From: Siphonodentalium dalli
Lineage: Eukaryota > Mollusca > Scaphopoda > Gadilida > Siphonodentaliidae
Assembly: GCA_032622095.1 (NCBI GenBank)
Contig: CP136064.1
Coordinates: forward strand, 252,776,484-252,840,483
Length of the DNA stretch: 64,000 nucleotides
Direction: 5' to 3'
The notes beneath the pieces are model-generated. The model had not been told where the DNA came from, did no database searches, and worked only from the letters and a program-made list of their open reading frames with translations. Numbering within the stretch: the stretch's first letter is position 1; each line of letters starts with the position of its first letter. The position numbers were made by a program, and so were the translations under genes. Positions 31,837 through 43,135 of the stretch are shown one piece after another.

Positions 31837-32105
31837 TACAGAAAGACTGCAACAGTATCCTGCTCAAAGTGAGACAATGGTATTGTGGATATATTTTAGT
31901 TCCCTTCTGGCTGTCGTTGCATTCTTAACGCACACATCCGATTGCTGATTTTTTGGTGGGTATATGATAAATGTACGTGATTCTATATAGTTATATTATG
32001 GCTATTAAGTTTTCATAAACAGGCCTTCTTGGACATAAAACATAATTTTATATTTTGTTTTCAAATCAGCGAAAATGCGTTATGAAGAGCACTGTTTTCA
32101 TTACT

Positions 32106-32178
32106 GTCCCAGTAGCTCAGCGGATAGAGCGCTGGACTTCTAATCCAGAGGCCGTGGGTTCGATCCCCACCTGGGATG
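32106..32178 (+). tRNA. tRNA-Arg(TCT)
   Basis: Unit 25; as the reference copy. Confidence 0.95.
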
Positions 32179-32302
32179 CACCGATATTTTTAAATCTTGG
32201 AATCAAAATTCGGTCGTCGTGCCTTGCTGACCTGCAAAGCGATTGTTGACAAACTGTTGAATAACGAATATAATGTCTTATAAAATGGTGTATTTATCGT
32301 AA

Positions 32303-32373
32303 GCGCCGCTGGTGTAGTGGTATCATGCAAGATTCCCATTCTTGCGACCCGGTTTCGATTCCCGGGCGGCGCA
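32303..32373 (+). tRNA. tRNA-Gly(CCC), G53 to T
   Basis: Unit 25; same T-stem/B-box change as unit 19. Confidence 0.85.
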
Positions 32374-32485
32374 TATATCTACTTTTTCAGTTAAATATGA
32401 CAGGCCATAATTTAGCTGACATTTCTAATGGATTCAATTTTTAACAGAGGAATGTCATTTTAGAAAACCACCATTATTACCATGG

Positions 32486-32557
32486 AGCAGAGTGGCGCAG
32501 TGGTAGCGTGCTGGGCCCATAACCCAGAGGTCCGAGGATCGAAACCTCGCTCTGCTA
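32486..32557 (+). tRNA. tRNA-iMet(CAT)
   Basis: Unit 25; full-length form. Confidence 0.95.
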
Positions 32558-32845
32558 ATATTTTCGTCAAGGGGAGAGGAAGGAAGAATTATCACTTTGT
32601 TTGAAACTAAATACAGTAAGAATGTGCGTGTGTGTTTTAATGTTTATATTAAAATATGGTTTTATTTATTATTGCTAGCAAATTAAAAAAAACGCTTCTT
32701 AAATGAATCGTGCACATGCATTTCAAGGGAGACTCGAAATGCATGACTTGTCCAGTCTATCGTTATAAAGTTCAAAGTCGCGTTGACTTCTCGACAACAA
32801 ATGTGCTAGCTGCTCAAGAAGCTAAATTTGCGTTCATATCTCGCC

Positions 32846-32916
32846 GCATCGGTGGTTCAGTGGTAGAATGCTCGCCTGCCACGCGGGCGACCCGGGTTCG
32901 ATTCCCGGCCGATGCA
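32846..32916 (+). tRNA. tRNA-Gly(GCC)
   Basis: Unit 25; gene as reference, terminator TTTTGTT. Confidence 0.95.
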
Positions 32917-33077
32917 AAATAAGTTTTGTTCACTGATTTTGTTTGTGGATATCCACCTCATTTTGGACTATGCAGTTTAATTGGGAACTTGAGAAAAACA
33001 AATTTCATTGGCACATAAATTTGTTTAAAGAAAACGGACGGACTTGCGATTCGCATTTCATCGAGCAAAATTACTGT

Positions 33078-33161
33078 TGTCAGAAGTGGGATTCGAACCC
33101 ACGCCGGGAAGACCCGACTGCGACCTGAACGCAGCGCCTTAGACCACTCGGCCATCCTGAC
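33078..33161 (-). tRNA. tRNA-Leu(CAG), consensus form
   Basis: Unit 25; all stems paired. Confidence 0.96.
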
Positions 33162-33430
33162 TACAGAAAGACTGCAACAGTATCCTGCTCAAAGTGAGAC
33201 AATGGTATTGTGGATATATTTTAGTTCCCTTCTGGCTGTCGTTGCATTCTTAACGCACACATCCGATTGCTGATTTTTTGGTGGGTATATGATAAATGTA
33301 CGTGATTCTATATAGTTATATTATGGCTATTAAGTTTTCATAAACAGGCCTTCTTGGACATAAAACATAATTTTATATTTTGTTTTCAAATCAGCGAAAA
33401 TGCGTTATGAAGAGCACTGTTTTCATTACT

Positions 33431-33503
33431 GTCCCAGTAGCTCAGCGGATAGAGCGCTGGACTTCTAATCCAGAGGCCGTGGGTTCGATCCCCACCTGGG
33501 ATG
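33431..33503 (+). tRNA. tRNA-Arg(TCT)
   Basis: Unit 26; as the reference copy. Confidence 0.95.
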
Positions 33504-33627
33504 CACAGATATTTTTAAATCTTGGAATCAAAATTCGGTCGTCGTGCCTTGCTGACCTGCAAAGCGATTGTTGACAAACTGTTGAATAACGAATATAATG
33601 TCTTATAAAATGGTGTATTTATCGTAA

Positions 33628-33698
33628 GCGCCGCTGGTGTAGTGGTATCATGCAAGATTCCCATTCTTGCGACCCGGGTTCGATTCCCGGGCGGCGCA
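33628..33698 (+). tRNA. tRNA-Gly(CCC)
   Basis: Unit 26; as the reference copy. Confidence 0.95.
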
Positions 33699-33808
33699 TA
33701 TCTACTTTTTCAGTTAAATATGACAGGCCATAATTTAGCTGACATTTCTAATGGATTCAATTTTTAACAGAGGAATGTCATTTTAGAAAACCACCATTAT
33801 TACCATGG

Positions 33809-33880
33809 AGCAGAGTGGCGCAGTGGTAGCGTGCTGGGCCCATAACCCAGAGGTCCGAGGATCGAAACCTCGCTCTGCTA
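33809..33880 (+). tRNA. tRNA-iMet(CAT)
   Basis: Unit 26; full-length form. Confidence 0.95.
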
Positions 33881-34168
33881 ATATTTTCGTCAAGGGGAGA
33901 GGAAGGAAGAATTATCACTTTGTTTGAAACTAAATACAGTAAGAATGTGCGTGTGTGTTTTAATGTTTATATTAAAATATGGTTTTATTTATTATTGCTA
34001 GCAAATTAAAAAAAACGCTTCTTAAATGAATCGTGCACATGCATTTCAAGGGAGACTCGAAATGCATGACTTGTCCAGTCTATCGTTATAAAGTTCAAAG
34101 TCGCGTTGACTTCTCGACAACAAATGTGCTAGCTGCTCAAGAAGCTAAATTTGCGTTCATATCTCGCC

Positions 34169-34239
34169 GCATCGGTGGTTCAGTGGTAGAATGCTCGCCT
34201 GCCACGCGGGCGACCCGGGTTCGATTCCCGGCCGATGCA
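34169..34239 (+). tRNA. tRNA-Gly(GCC)
   Basis: Unit 26; gene as reference, terminator TTTTGTT. Confidence 0.95.
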
Positions 34240-34400
34240 AAATAAGTTTTGTTCACTGATTTTGTTTGTGGATATCCACCTCATTTTGGACTATGCAGTT
34301 TAATTGGGAACTTGAGAAAAACAAATTTCATTGGCACATAAATTTGTTTAAAGAAAACGGACGGACTTGCGATTCGCATTTCATCGAGCAAAATTACTGT

Positions 34401-34484
34401 TGTCAGAAGTGGGATTCGAACCCACGCCGGGAAGACCCGACTGCGACCTGAACGCAGCGCATTAGACCACTCGGCCATCCTGAC
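34401..34484 (-). tRNA. tRNA-Leu(CAG), D-stem variant
   Basis: Unit 26; D-stem TGC. Confidence 0.87.
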
Positions 34485-34753
34485 TACAGAAAGACTGCAA
34501 CAGTATCCTGCTCAAAGTGAGACAATGGTATTGTGGATATATTTTAGTTCCCTTCTGGCTGTCGTTGCATTCTTAACGCACACATCCGATTGCTGATTTT
34601 TTGGTGGGTATATGATAAATGTACGTGATTCTATATAGTTATATTATGGCTATTAAGTTTTCATAAACAGGCCTTCTTGGACATAAAACATAATTTTATA
34701 TTTTGTTTTCAAATCAGCGAAAATGCGTTATGAAGAGCACTGTTTTCATTACT

Positions 34754-34826
34754 GTCCCAGTAGCTCAGCGGATAGAGCGCTGGACTTCTAATCCAGAGGC
34801 CGTGGGTTCGATCCCCACCTGGGATG
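34754..34826 (+). tRNA. tRNA-Arg(TCT)
   Basis: Unit 27; as the reference copy. Confidence 0.95.
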
Positions 34827-34950
34827 CACCGATATTTTTAAATCTTGGAATCAAAATTCGGTCGTCGTGCCTTGCTGACCTGCAAAGCGATTGTTGACAA
34901 ACTGTTGAATAACGAATATAATGTCTTATAAAATGGTGTATTTATCGTAA

Positions 34951-35021
34951 GCGCCGCTGGTGTAGTGGTATCATGCAAGATTCCCATTCTTGCGACCCGG
35001 GTTCGATTCCCGGGCGGCGCA
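34951..35021 (+). tRNA. tRNA-Gly(CCC)
   Basis: Unit 27; as the reference copy. Confidence 0.95.
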
Positions 35022-35131
35022 TATCTACTTTTTCAGTTAAATATGACAGGCCATAATTTAGCTGACATTTCTAATGGATTCAATTTTTAACAGAGGAATG
35101 TCATTTTAGAAAACCACCATTATTACCATGG

Positions 35132-35201
35132 AGCAGAGTGGCGCAGTGGTAGCGTGCAGGGCCCATAACCCGAGTCCGAGGATCGAAACCTCGCTCTGCT
35201 A
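35132..35201 (+). tRNA. tRNA-iMet(CAT), 70-nt short variant
   Basis: Unit 27; short class, reappearing after ten units without it. Confidence 0.75.
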
Positions 35202-35489
35202 ATATTTTCGTCAAGGGGAGAGGAAGGAAGAATTATCACTTTGTTTGAAAGTAAATACAGTAAGAATGTGCGTGTGTGTTTTAATGTTTATATTAAAATA
35301 TGGTTTTATTTATTATTGCTAGCAAATTAAAATAAACGCTTCTTAAATGAATCGTGCACATGCATTTCAAGGGAGACTCGAAATGCATGACTTGTCCAGT
35401 CTATCGTTATAAAGTTCAAAGTCGCGTTGACTTCTCGACAACAAATGTGCTAGCTGCTCAAGAAGCTAAATTTGCGTTCATATCTCGCC

Positions 35490-35560
35490 GCATCGGTGGT
35501 TCAGTGGTAGAATGCTCGCCTGCCACGCGGGCGACCCGGGTTCGATTCCCGGCCGATGCA
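35490..35560 (+). tRNA. tRNA-Gly(GCC)
   Basis: Unit 27; as the reference copy. Confidence 0.95.
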
Positions 35561-35721
35561 AAATAAGTTTTTTTCACTGATTTTGTTTGTGGATATCCAC
35601 CTCATTTTGGACTATGCAGTTTAATTGGGAACTTGAGAAAAACAAATTTCATTGGCACATAAATTTGTTTAAAGAAAACGGACGGACTTGCGATTCGCAT
35701 TTCATCGAGCAAAATTACTGT

Positions 35722-35805
35722 TGTCCGAAGTGGGATTCGAACCCACGCCGGGAAGACCCGACTGCGACCTGAACGCAGCGCCTTAGACCACTCGGCCATC
35801 CTGAC
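35722..35805 (-). tRNA. tRNA-Leu(CAG), acceptor variant
   Basis: Unit 27; A4:G69 mismatch. Last copy of this class toward the right. Confidence 0.88.
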
Positions 35806-36074
35806 TACAGAAAGACTGCAACAGTATCCTGCTCAAAGTGAGACAATGGTATTGTGGATATATTTTAGTTCCCTTCTGGCTGTCGTTGCATTCTTAACGC
35901 ACACATCCGATTGCTGATTTTTTGGTGGGTATATGATAAATGTACGTGATTCTATATAGTTATATTATGGCTATTAAGTTTTCATAAACAGGCCTTCTTG
36001 GACATAAAACATAATTTTATATTTTGTTTTCAAATCAGCGAAAATGCGTTATGAAGAGCACTGTTTTCATTACT

Positions 36075-36147
36075 GTCCCAGTAGCTCAGCGGATAGAGCG
36101 CTGGACTTCTAATCCAGAGGCCGTGGGTTCGATCCCCACCTGGGATG
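36075..36147 (+). tRNA. tRNA-Arg(TCT)
   Basis: Unit 28; as the reference copy. Confidence 0.95.
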
Positions 36148-36271
36148 CACAGATATTTTTAAATCTTGGAATCAAAATTCGGTCGTCGTGCCTTGCTGAC
36201 CTGCAAAGCGATTGTTGACAAACTGTTGAATAACGAATATAATGTCTTATAAAATGGTGTATTTATCGTAA

Positions 36272-36342
36272 GCGCCGCTGGTGTAGTGGTATCATGCAAG
36301 ATTCCCATTCTTGCGACCCGGGTTCGATTCCCGGGCGGCGCA
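36272..36342 (+). tRNA. tRNA-Gly(CCC)
   Basis: Unit 28; as the reference copy. Confidence 0.95.
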
Positions 36343-36454
36343 TATATCTACTTTTTCAGTTAAATATGACAGGCCATAATTTAGCTGACATTTCTAATGG
36401 ATTCAATTTTTAACAGAGGAATGTCATTTTAGAAAACCACCATTATTACCATGG

Positions 36455-36524
36455 AGCAGAGTGGCGCAGTGGTAGCGTGCAGGGCCCATAACCCGAGTCC
36501 GAGGATCGAAACCTCGCTCTGCTA
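36455..36524 (+). tRNA. tRNA-iMet(CAT), 70-nt short variant
   Basis: Unit 28; short class as at 2049. Confidence 0.75.
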
Positions 36525-36812
36525 ATATTTTCGTCAAGGGGAGAGGAAGGAAGAATTATCACTTTGTTTGAAAGTAAATACAGTAAGAATGTGCGTGTGT
36601 GTTTTAATGTTTATATTAAAATATGGTTTTATTTATTATTGCTAGCAAATTAAAATAAACGCTTCTTAAATGAATCGTGCACATGCATTTCAAGGGAGAC
36701 TCGAAATGCATGACTTGTCCAGTCTATCGTTATAAAGTTCAAAGTCGCGTTGACTTCTCGACAACAAATGTGCTAGCTGCTCAAGAAGCTAAATTTGCGT
36801 TCATATCTCGCC

Positions 36813-36883
36813 GCATCGGTGGTTCAGTGGTAGAATGCACGCCTGCCACGCGGGCGACCCGGGTTCGATTCCCGGCCGATGCA
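36813..36883 (+). tRNA. tRNA-Gly(GCC), anticodon-stem mismatch
   Basis: Unit 28; T28 is A (CACGC for CTCGC), an A:G mismatch in place of a U:G pair. Confidence 0.88.
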
Positions 36884-37044
36884 AAATAAGTTTTTTTCAC
36901 TGATTTTGTTTGTGGATATCCACCTCATTTTGGACTATGCAGTTTAATTGGGAACTTGAGAAAAACAAATTTCATTGGCACATAAATTTGTTTAAAGAAA
37001 ACGGACGGACTTGCGATTCGCATTTCATCGAGCAATATTACTGT

Positions 37045-37128
37045 TGTCAGAAGTGGGATTCGAACCCACGCCTGGAAGACCCGACTGCGACCTGAACGCA
37101 GCGCCTTAGACCACTCGGCCATCCTGAC
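37045..37128 (-). tRNA. tRNA-Leu(CAG), variable-arm variant, terminator lost
   Basis: Unit 28; CCAG variable arm. The TTTT stop just past the 3' end is TATT here (+ strand 37034-37037). Confidence 0.85.
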
Positions 37129-37397
37129 TACAGAAAGACTGCAACAGTATCCTGCTCAAAGTGAGACAATGGTATTGTGGATATATTTTAGTTCCCTTCT
37201 GGCTGTCGTTGCATTCTTAACGCACACATCCGATTGCTGATTTTTTGGTGGGTATATGATAAATGTACGTGATTCTATATAGTTATATTATGGCTATTAA
37301 GTTTTCATAAACAGGCCTTCTTGGACATAAAACATAATTTTATATTTTGTTTTCAAATCAGCGAAAATGCGTTATGAAGAGCACTGTTTTCATTACT

Positions 37398-37470
37398 GTC
37401 CCAGTAGCTCAGCGGATAGAGCGCTGGACTTCTAATCCAGAGGCCGTGGGTTCGATCCCCACCTGGGATG
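37398..37470 (+). tRNA. tRNA-Arg(TCT)
   Basis: Unit 29; as the reference copy. Confidence 0.95.
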
Positions 37471-37594
37471 CACAGATATTTTTAAATCTTGGAATCAAAA
37501 TTCGGTCGTCGTGCCTTGCTGACATGCAAAGCGATTGTTGACAAACTGTTGAATAACGAATATAATGTCTTATAAAATGGTGTATTTATCGTAA

Positions 37595-37665
37595 GCGCCG
37601 CTGGTGTAGTGGTATCATGCAAGATTCCCATTCTTGCGACCCGGGTTCGATTCCCGGGCGGCGCA
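37595..37665 (+). tRNA. tRNA-Gly(CCC)
   Basis: Unit 29; as the reference copy. Confidence 0.95.
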
Positions 37666-37775
37666 TATCTACTTTTTCAGTTAAATATGACAGGCCATAA
37701 TTTAGCTGACATTTCTAATGGATTCAATTTTTAACAGAGGAATGTCATTTTAGAAAACCACCATTATTACCATGG

Positions 37776-37847
37776 AGCAGAGTGGCGCAGTGGTAGCGTG
37801 CTGGGCCCATAACCCAGAGGTCAGAGGATCGAAACCTCGCTCTGCTG
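37776..37847 (+). tRNA. tRNA-iMet(CAT), T-stem and discriminator variant
   Basis: Unit 29; first T-stem base is A (AGAGG), and discriminator A73 is G. Confidence 0.83.
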
Positions 37848-38135
37848 ATATTTTCGTCAAGGGGAGAGGAAGGAAGAATTATCACTTTGTTTGAAAGTAA
37901 ATACAGTAAGAATGTGCGTGTGTGTTTTAATGTTTATATTAAAATATGGTTTTATTTATTATTGCTAGCAAATTAAATAAAACGCTTCTTAAATGAATCG
38001 TGCACATGCATTTCAAGGGAGACTCGAAATGCATGACTTGTCCAGTCTATCGTTATAAAGTTCAAAGTCGCGTTGACTTCTCGACAACAAATGTGCTAGC
38101 TGCTCAAGAAGCTAAATTTGCGTTCATATCTCGCC

Positions 38136-38206
38136 GCATCGGTGGTTCAGTGGTAGAATGCTCGCCTGCCACGCGGGCGACCCGGGTTCGAATCCCGGCC
38201 GATGCA
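38136..38206 (+). tRNA. tRNA-Gly(GCC), T-loop variant
   Basis: Unit 29; T-loop TTCGAAT for TTCGATT, a tolerated form. B box kept. Confidence 0.94.
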
Positions 38207-38366
38207 AAATATGTTTTTTTCACTGATTTTGTTTGTTATATCCACCTCATTTTGGACTATGCAGTTTAATTGGGAACTTGAGAAAAACAAATTTCATTGG
38301 CACATAAATTTGTTTAAAGAAAACGGACGGACTTGCGATTCGCATTTCATCGAGCAAAATTACTGT

Positions 38367-38450
38367 TGTCAGAAGTGGGATTCGAACCCACGCCTGGAAG
38401 ACCCGACTGCGACCTGAACGCAGCGCCTTAGACCACTCGGCCATCCTGAC
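38367..38450 (-). tRNA. tRNA-Leu(CAG), variable-arm variant
   Basis: Unit 29; CCAG variable arm. Confidence 0.87.
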
Positions 38451-38719
38451 TACAGAAAGACTGCAACAGTATCCTGCTCAAAGTGAGACAATGGTATTGT
38501 GGATATATTTTAGTTCCCTTCTGGCTGTCGTTGCATTCTTAACGCACACATCCGATTGCTGATTTTTTGGTGGGTATATGATAAATGTACGTGATTCTAT
38601 ATAGTTATATTATGGCTATTAAGTTTTCATAAACAGGCCTTCTTGGACATAAAACATAATTTTATATTTTGTTTTCAAATCAGCGAAAATGCGTTATGAA
38701 GAGCACTGTTTTCATTACT

Positions 38720-38792
38720 GTCCCAGTAGCTCAGCGGATAGAGCGCTGGACTTCTAATCCAGAGGCCGTGGGTTCGATCCCCACCTGGGATG
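38720..38792 (+). tRNA. tRNA-Arg(TCT)
   Basis: Unit 30; as the reference copy. Confidence 0.95.
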
Positions 38793-38916
38793 CACAGATA
38801 TTTTTAAATCTTGGAATCAAAATTCGGTCGTCGTGCCTTGCTGACCTGCAAAGCGATTGTTGACAAACTGTTGAATAACGAATATAATGTCTTATAAAAT
38901 GGTGTATTTATCGTAA

Positions 38917-38987
38917 GCGCCGCTGGTGTAGTGGTATCATGCAAGATCCCCATTCTTGCGACCCGGGTTCGATTCCCGGGCGGCGCA
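38917..38987 (+). tRNA. tRNA-Gly(CCC), T33 to C
   Basis: Unit 30; the anticodon loop reads TCCCCAT, so the near-universal U33 is C. The U-turn would be weakened. Confidence 0.85.
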
Positions 38988-39097
38988 TATCTACTTTTTC
39001 AGTTAAATATGACAGGCCATAATTTAGCTGACATTTCTAATGGATTCAATTTTTAACAGAGGAATGTCATTTTAGAAAACCACCATTATTACCATGG

Positions 39098-39169
39098 AGC
39101 AGAGTGGCGCAGTGGTAGCGTGCTGGGCCCATAACCCAGAGGTCAGAGGATCGAAACCTCGCTCTGCTG
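39098..39169 (+). tRNA. tRNA-iMet(CAT), T-stem and discriminator variant
   Basis: Unit 30; same two changes as unit 29. Confidence 0.83.
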
Positions 39170-39457
39170 ATATTTTCGTCAAGGGGAGAGGAAGGAAGAA
39201 TTATCACTTTGTTTGAAAGTAAATACAGTAAGAATGTGCGTGTGTGTTTTAATGTTTATATTAAAATATGGTTTTATTTATTATTGCTAGCAAATTAAAA
39301 AAAACGCTTCTTAAATGAATCGTGCACATGCATTTCAAGGGAGACTCGAAATGCATGACTTGTCCAGTCTATCGTTATAAAGTTCAAAGTCGCGTTGACT
39401 TCTCGACAACAAATGTGCTAGCTGCTCAAGAAGCTAAATTTGCGTTCATATCTCGCC

Positions 39458-39528
39458 GCATCGGTGGTTCAGTGGTAGAATGCTCGCCTGCCACGCGGGC
39501 GACCCGGGTTCGAATCCCGGCCGATGCA
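39458..39528 (+). tRNA. tRNA-Gly(GCC), T-loop variant
   Basis: Unit 30; TTCGAAT T-loop as in unit 29. Confidence 0.94.
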
Positions 39529-39688
39529 AAATATGTTTTTTTCACTGATTTTGTTTGTTATATCCACCTCATTTTGGACTATGCAGTTTAATTGGGAACT
39601 TGAGAAAAACAAATTTCATTGGCACATAAATTTGTTTAAAGAAAACGGACGGACTTGCGATTCGCATTTCATCGAGCAAAATTACTGT

Positions 39689-39772
39689 TGTCAGAAGTGG
39701 GATTCGAACCCACGCCTGGAAGACCCGACTGCGACCTGAACGCAGCGCCTTAGACCACTCGGCCATCCTGAC
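39689..39772 (-). tRNA. tRNA-Leu(CAG), variable-arm variant
   Basis: Unit 30; CCAG variable arm. Confidence 0.87.
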
Positions 39773-40041
39773 TACAGAAAGACTGCAACAGTATCCTGCT
39801 CAAAGTGAGACAATGGTATTGTGGATATATTTTAGTTCCCTTCTGGCTGTCGTTGCATTCTTAACGCACACATCCGATTGCTGATTTTTTGGTGGGTATA
39901 TGATAAATGTACGTGATTCTATATAGTTATATTATGGCTATTAAGTTTTCATAAACAGGCCTTCTTGGACATAAAACATAATTTTATATTTTGTTTTCAA
40001 ATCAGCGAAAATGCGTTATGAAGAGCACTGTTTTCATTACT

Positions 40042-40114
40042 GTCCCAGTAGCTCAGCGGATAGAGCGCTGGACTTCTAATCCAGAGGCCGTGGGTTCGAT
40101 CCTCACCTGGGATG
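40042..40114 (+). tRNA. tRNA-Arg(TCT), T-stem wobble
   Basis: Unit 31; 3' T-stem CTCAC for CCCAC, a G:U wobble. Confidence 0.93.
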
Positions 40115-40238
40115 CACAGATATTTTTAAATCTTGGAATCAAAATTCGGTCGTCGTGCCTTGCTGACCTGCAAAGCGATTGTTGACAAACTGTTGAATAA
40201 CGAATATAATGTCTTATAAAATGGTGTATTTATCGTAA

Positions 40239-40309
40239 GCGCCGCTGGTGTAGTGGTATCATGCAAGATTCCCATTCTTGCGACCCGGGTTCGATTCCCG
40301 GGCGGCGCA
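40239..40309 (+). tRNA. tRNA-Gly(CCC)
   Basis: Unit 31; as the reference copy. Confidence 0.95.
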
Positions 40310-40419
40310 TATCTACTTTTTCAGTTAAATATGACAGGCCATAATTTAGCTGACATTTCTAATGGATTCAATTTTTAACAGAGGAATGTCATTTTAGAAA
40401 ACCACCATTATTACCATGG

Positions 40420-40489
40420 AGCAGAGTGGCACAGTGGTAGCGTGCAGGGCCCATAACCCGAGTCCGAGGATCGAAACCTCGCTCTGCTA
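40420..40489 (+). tRNA. tRNA-iMet(CAT), 70-nt short variant
   Basis: Unit 31; last short-class copy, with GCAC for GCGC in the D-stem. Confidence 0.7.
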
Positions 40490-40777
40490 ATATTTTCGTC
40501 AAGGGGAGAGGAAGGAAGAATTATCACTTTGTTTGAAAGTAAATACAGTAAGAATGTGCGTGTGTGTTTTAATGTTTATATTAAAATATGGTTTTATTTA
40601 TTATTGCTAGCAAATTAAAATAAACGCTTCTTAAATGAATCGTGCACATGCATTTCAAGGGAGACTCGAAATGCATGACTTGTCCAGTCTATCGTTATAA
40701 AGTTCAAAGTCGCGTTGACTTCTCGACAACAAATGTGCTAGCTGCTCAAGAAGCTAAATTTGCGTTCATATCTCGCC

Positions 40778-40848
40778 GCATCGGTGGTTCAGTGGTAGAA
40801 TGCTCGCCTGCCACGCGGGCGACCCGGGTTCGATTCCCGGCCGATGCA
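40778..40848 (+). tRNA. tRNA-Gly(GCC)
   Basis: Unit 31; gene as reference. The downstream T-run is broken to TATTTTT, which is still a stop. Confidence 0.95.
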
Positions 40849-41009
40849 AAATAAGTATTTTTCACTGATTTTGTTTGTGGATATCCACCTCATTTTGGAC
40901 TATGCAGTTTAATTGGGAACTTGAGAAAAACAAATTTCATTGGCACATAAATTTGTTTAAAGAAAACGGACGGACTTGCGATTCGCATTTCATCGAGCAA
41001 AATTACTGT

Positions 41010-41093
41010 TGTCAGAAGTGGGATTCGAACCCACGCCTGGAAGACCCGACTGCGACCTGAACGCAGCGCCTTAGACCACTCGGCCATCCTGAC
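41010..41093 (-). tRNA. tRNA-Leu(CAG), variable-arm variant
   Basis: Unit 31; CCAG variable arm. Confidence 0.87.
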
Positions 41094-41362
41094 TACAGAA
41101 AGACTGCAACAGTATCCTGCTCAAAGTGAGACAATGGTATTGTGGATATATTTTAGTTCCCTTCTGGCTGTCGTTGCATTCTTAACGCACACATCCGATT
41201 GCTGATTTTTTGGTGGGTATATGATAAATGTACGTGATTCTATATAGTTATATTATGGCTATTAAGTTTTCATAAACAGGCCTTCATGGACATAAAACAT
41301 AATTTTATATTTTGTTTTCAAATCAGCGAAAATGCGTTATGAAGAGCACTGTTTTCATTACT

Positions 41363-41435
41363 GTCCCAGTAGCTCAGCGGATAGAGCGCTGGACTTCTAA
41401 TCCAGAGGCCGTGGGTTCGATCCCCACCTGGGATG
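41363..41435 (+). tRNA. tRNA-Arg(TCT)
   Basis: Unit 32; as the reference copy. Confidence 0.95.
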
Positions 41436-41559
41436 CACAGATATTTTTAAATCTTGGAATCAAAATTCGGTCGTCGTGCCTTGCTGACCTGCAAAGCGAT
41501 TGTTGACAAACTGTTGAATAACGAATATAATGTCTTATAAAATGGTGTATTTATCGTAA

Positions 41560-41630
41560 GCGCCGCTGGTGTAGTGGTATCATGTAAGATTCCCATTCTT
41601 GCGACCCGGGTTCGATTCCCGGGCGGCGCA
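41560..41630 (+). tRNA. tRNA-Gly(CCC), anticodon-stem wobble
   Basis: Unit 32; C27 is T (TAAGA), giving U:G at the stem base. Shared with unit 33. Confidence 0.92.
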
Positions 41631-41740
41631 TATCTACTTTTTCAGTTAAATATGACAGGCCATAATTTAGCTGACATTTCTAATGGATTCAATTTTTAAC
41701 AGAGGAATGTCATTTTAGAAAACCACCATTATTACCATGG

Positions 41741-41812
41741 AGCAGAGTGGCGCAGTGGTAGCGTGCTGGGCCCATAACCCAGAGGTCCGAGGATCGAAAC
41801 CTCGCTCTGCTA
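41741..41812 (+). tRNA. tRNA-iMet(CAT)
   Basis: Unit 32; full-length form. Confidence 0.95.
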
Positions 41813-42100
41813 ATATTTTCGTCAAGGGGAGAGGAAGGAAGAATTATCACTTTGTTTGAAAGTAAATACAGTAAGAATGTGCGTGTGTGTTTTAATGTTT
41901 ATATTAAAATATGGTTTTATTTATTATTGCTAGCAAATTAAAAAAAACGCTTCTTAAATAAATCGTGCACATGCATTTCAAGGGAGACTCGAAATGCATG
42001 ACTTGTCCAGTCTATCGTTATAAAGTTCAAAGTCGCGTTGACTTCTCGACAACAAATGTGCTAGCTGCTCAAGAAGCTAAATTTGCGTTCATATCTCGCC

Positions 42101-42171
42101 GCATCGGTGGTTCAGTGGTAGAATGCTCGCCTGCCACGCGGGCGACCCGGGTTCGATTCCCGGCCGATGCA
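42101..42171 (+). tRNA. tRNA-Gly(GCC)
   Basis: Unit 32; as the reference copy. Confidence 0.95.
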
Positions 42172-42332
42172 AAATAAGTTTTTTTCACTGATTTTGTTTG
42201 TGGATATCCACCTCATTTTGGACTATGCAGTTTAATTGGGAACTTGAGAAAAACAAATTTCATTGGCACATAAATTTGTTTAAAGAAAACGGACGGACTT
42301 GCGATTCGCATTTCATCGAGCAAAATTACTGT

Positions 42333-42416
42333 TGTCAGAAGTGGGATTCGAACCCACGCCTGGAAGACCCGACTGCGACCTGAACGCAGCGCCTTAGACC
42401 ACTCGGCCATCCTGAC
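42333..42416 (-). tRNA. tRNA-Leu(CAG), variable-arm variant
   Basis: Unit 32; CCAG variable arm. Confidence 0.87.
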
Positions 42417-42685
42417 TACAGAAAGACTGCAACAGTATCCTGCTCAAAGTGAGACAATGGTATTGTGGATATATTTTAGTTCCCTTCTGGCTGTCGTTGC
42501 ATTCTTAACGCACACATCCGATTGCTGATTTTTTGGTGGGTATATGATAAATGTACGTGATTCTATATAGTTATATTATGGCTATTAAGTTTTCATAAAC
42601 AGGCCTTCATGGACATAAAACATAATTTTATATTTTGTTTTCAAATCAGCGAAAATGCGTTATGAAGAGCACTGTTTTCATTACT

Positions 42686-42758
42686 GTCCCAGTAGCTCAG
42701 CGGATAGAGCGCTGGACTTCTAATCCAGAGGCCGTGGGTTCGATCCCCACCTGGGATG
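42686..42758 (+). tRNA. tRNA-Arg(TCT)
   Basis: Unit 33; as the reference copy. Confidence 0.95.
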
Positions 42759-42882
42759 CACAGATATTTTTAAATCTTGGAATCAAAATTCGGTCGTCGT
42801 GCCTTGCTGACCTGCAAAGCGATTGTTGACAAACTGTTGAATAACGAATATAATGTCTTATAAAATGGTGTATTTATCGTAA

Positions 42883-42953
42883 GCGCCGCTGGTGTAGTGG
42901 TATCATGTAAGATTCCCATTCTTGCGACCCGGGTTCGATTCCCGGGCGGCGCA
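42883..42953 (+). tRNA. tRNA-Gly(CCC), anticodon-stem wobble
   Basis: Unit 33; C27 to T as in unit 32. Confidence 0.92.
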
Positions 42954-43063
42954 TATCTACTTTTTCAGTTAAATATGACAGGCCATAATTTAGCTGACAT
43001 TTCTAATGGATTCAATTTTTAACAGAGGAATGTCATTTTAGAAAACCACCATTATTACCATGG

Positions 43064-43135
43064 AGCAGAGTGGCGCAGTGGTAGCGTGCTGGGCCCATAA
43101 CCCAGAGGTCCGAGGATCGAAACCTCGCTCTGCTA
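43064..43135 (+). tRNA. tRNA-iMet(CAT)
   Basis: Unit 33; full-length form. Confidence 0.95.
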
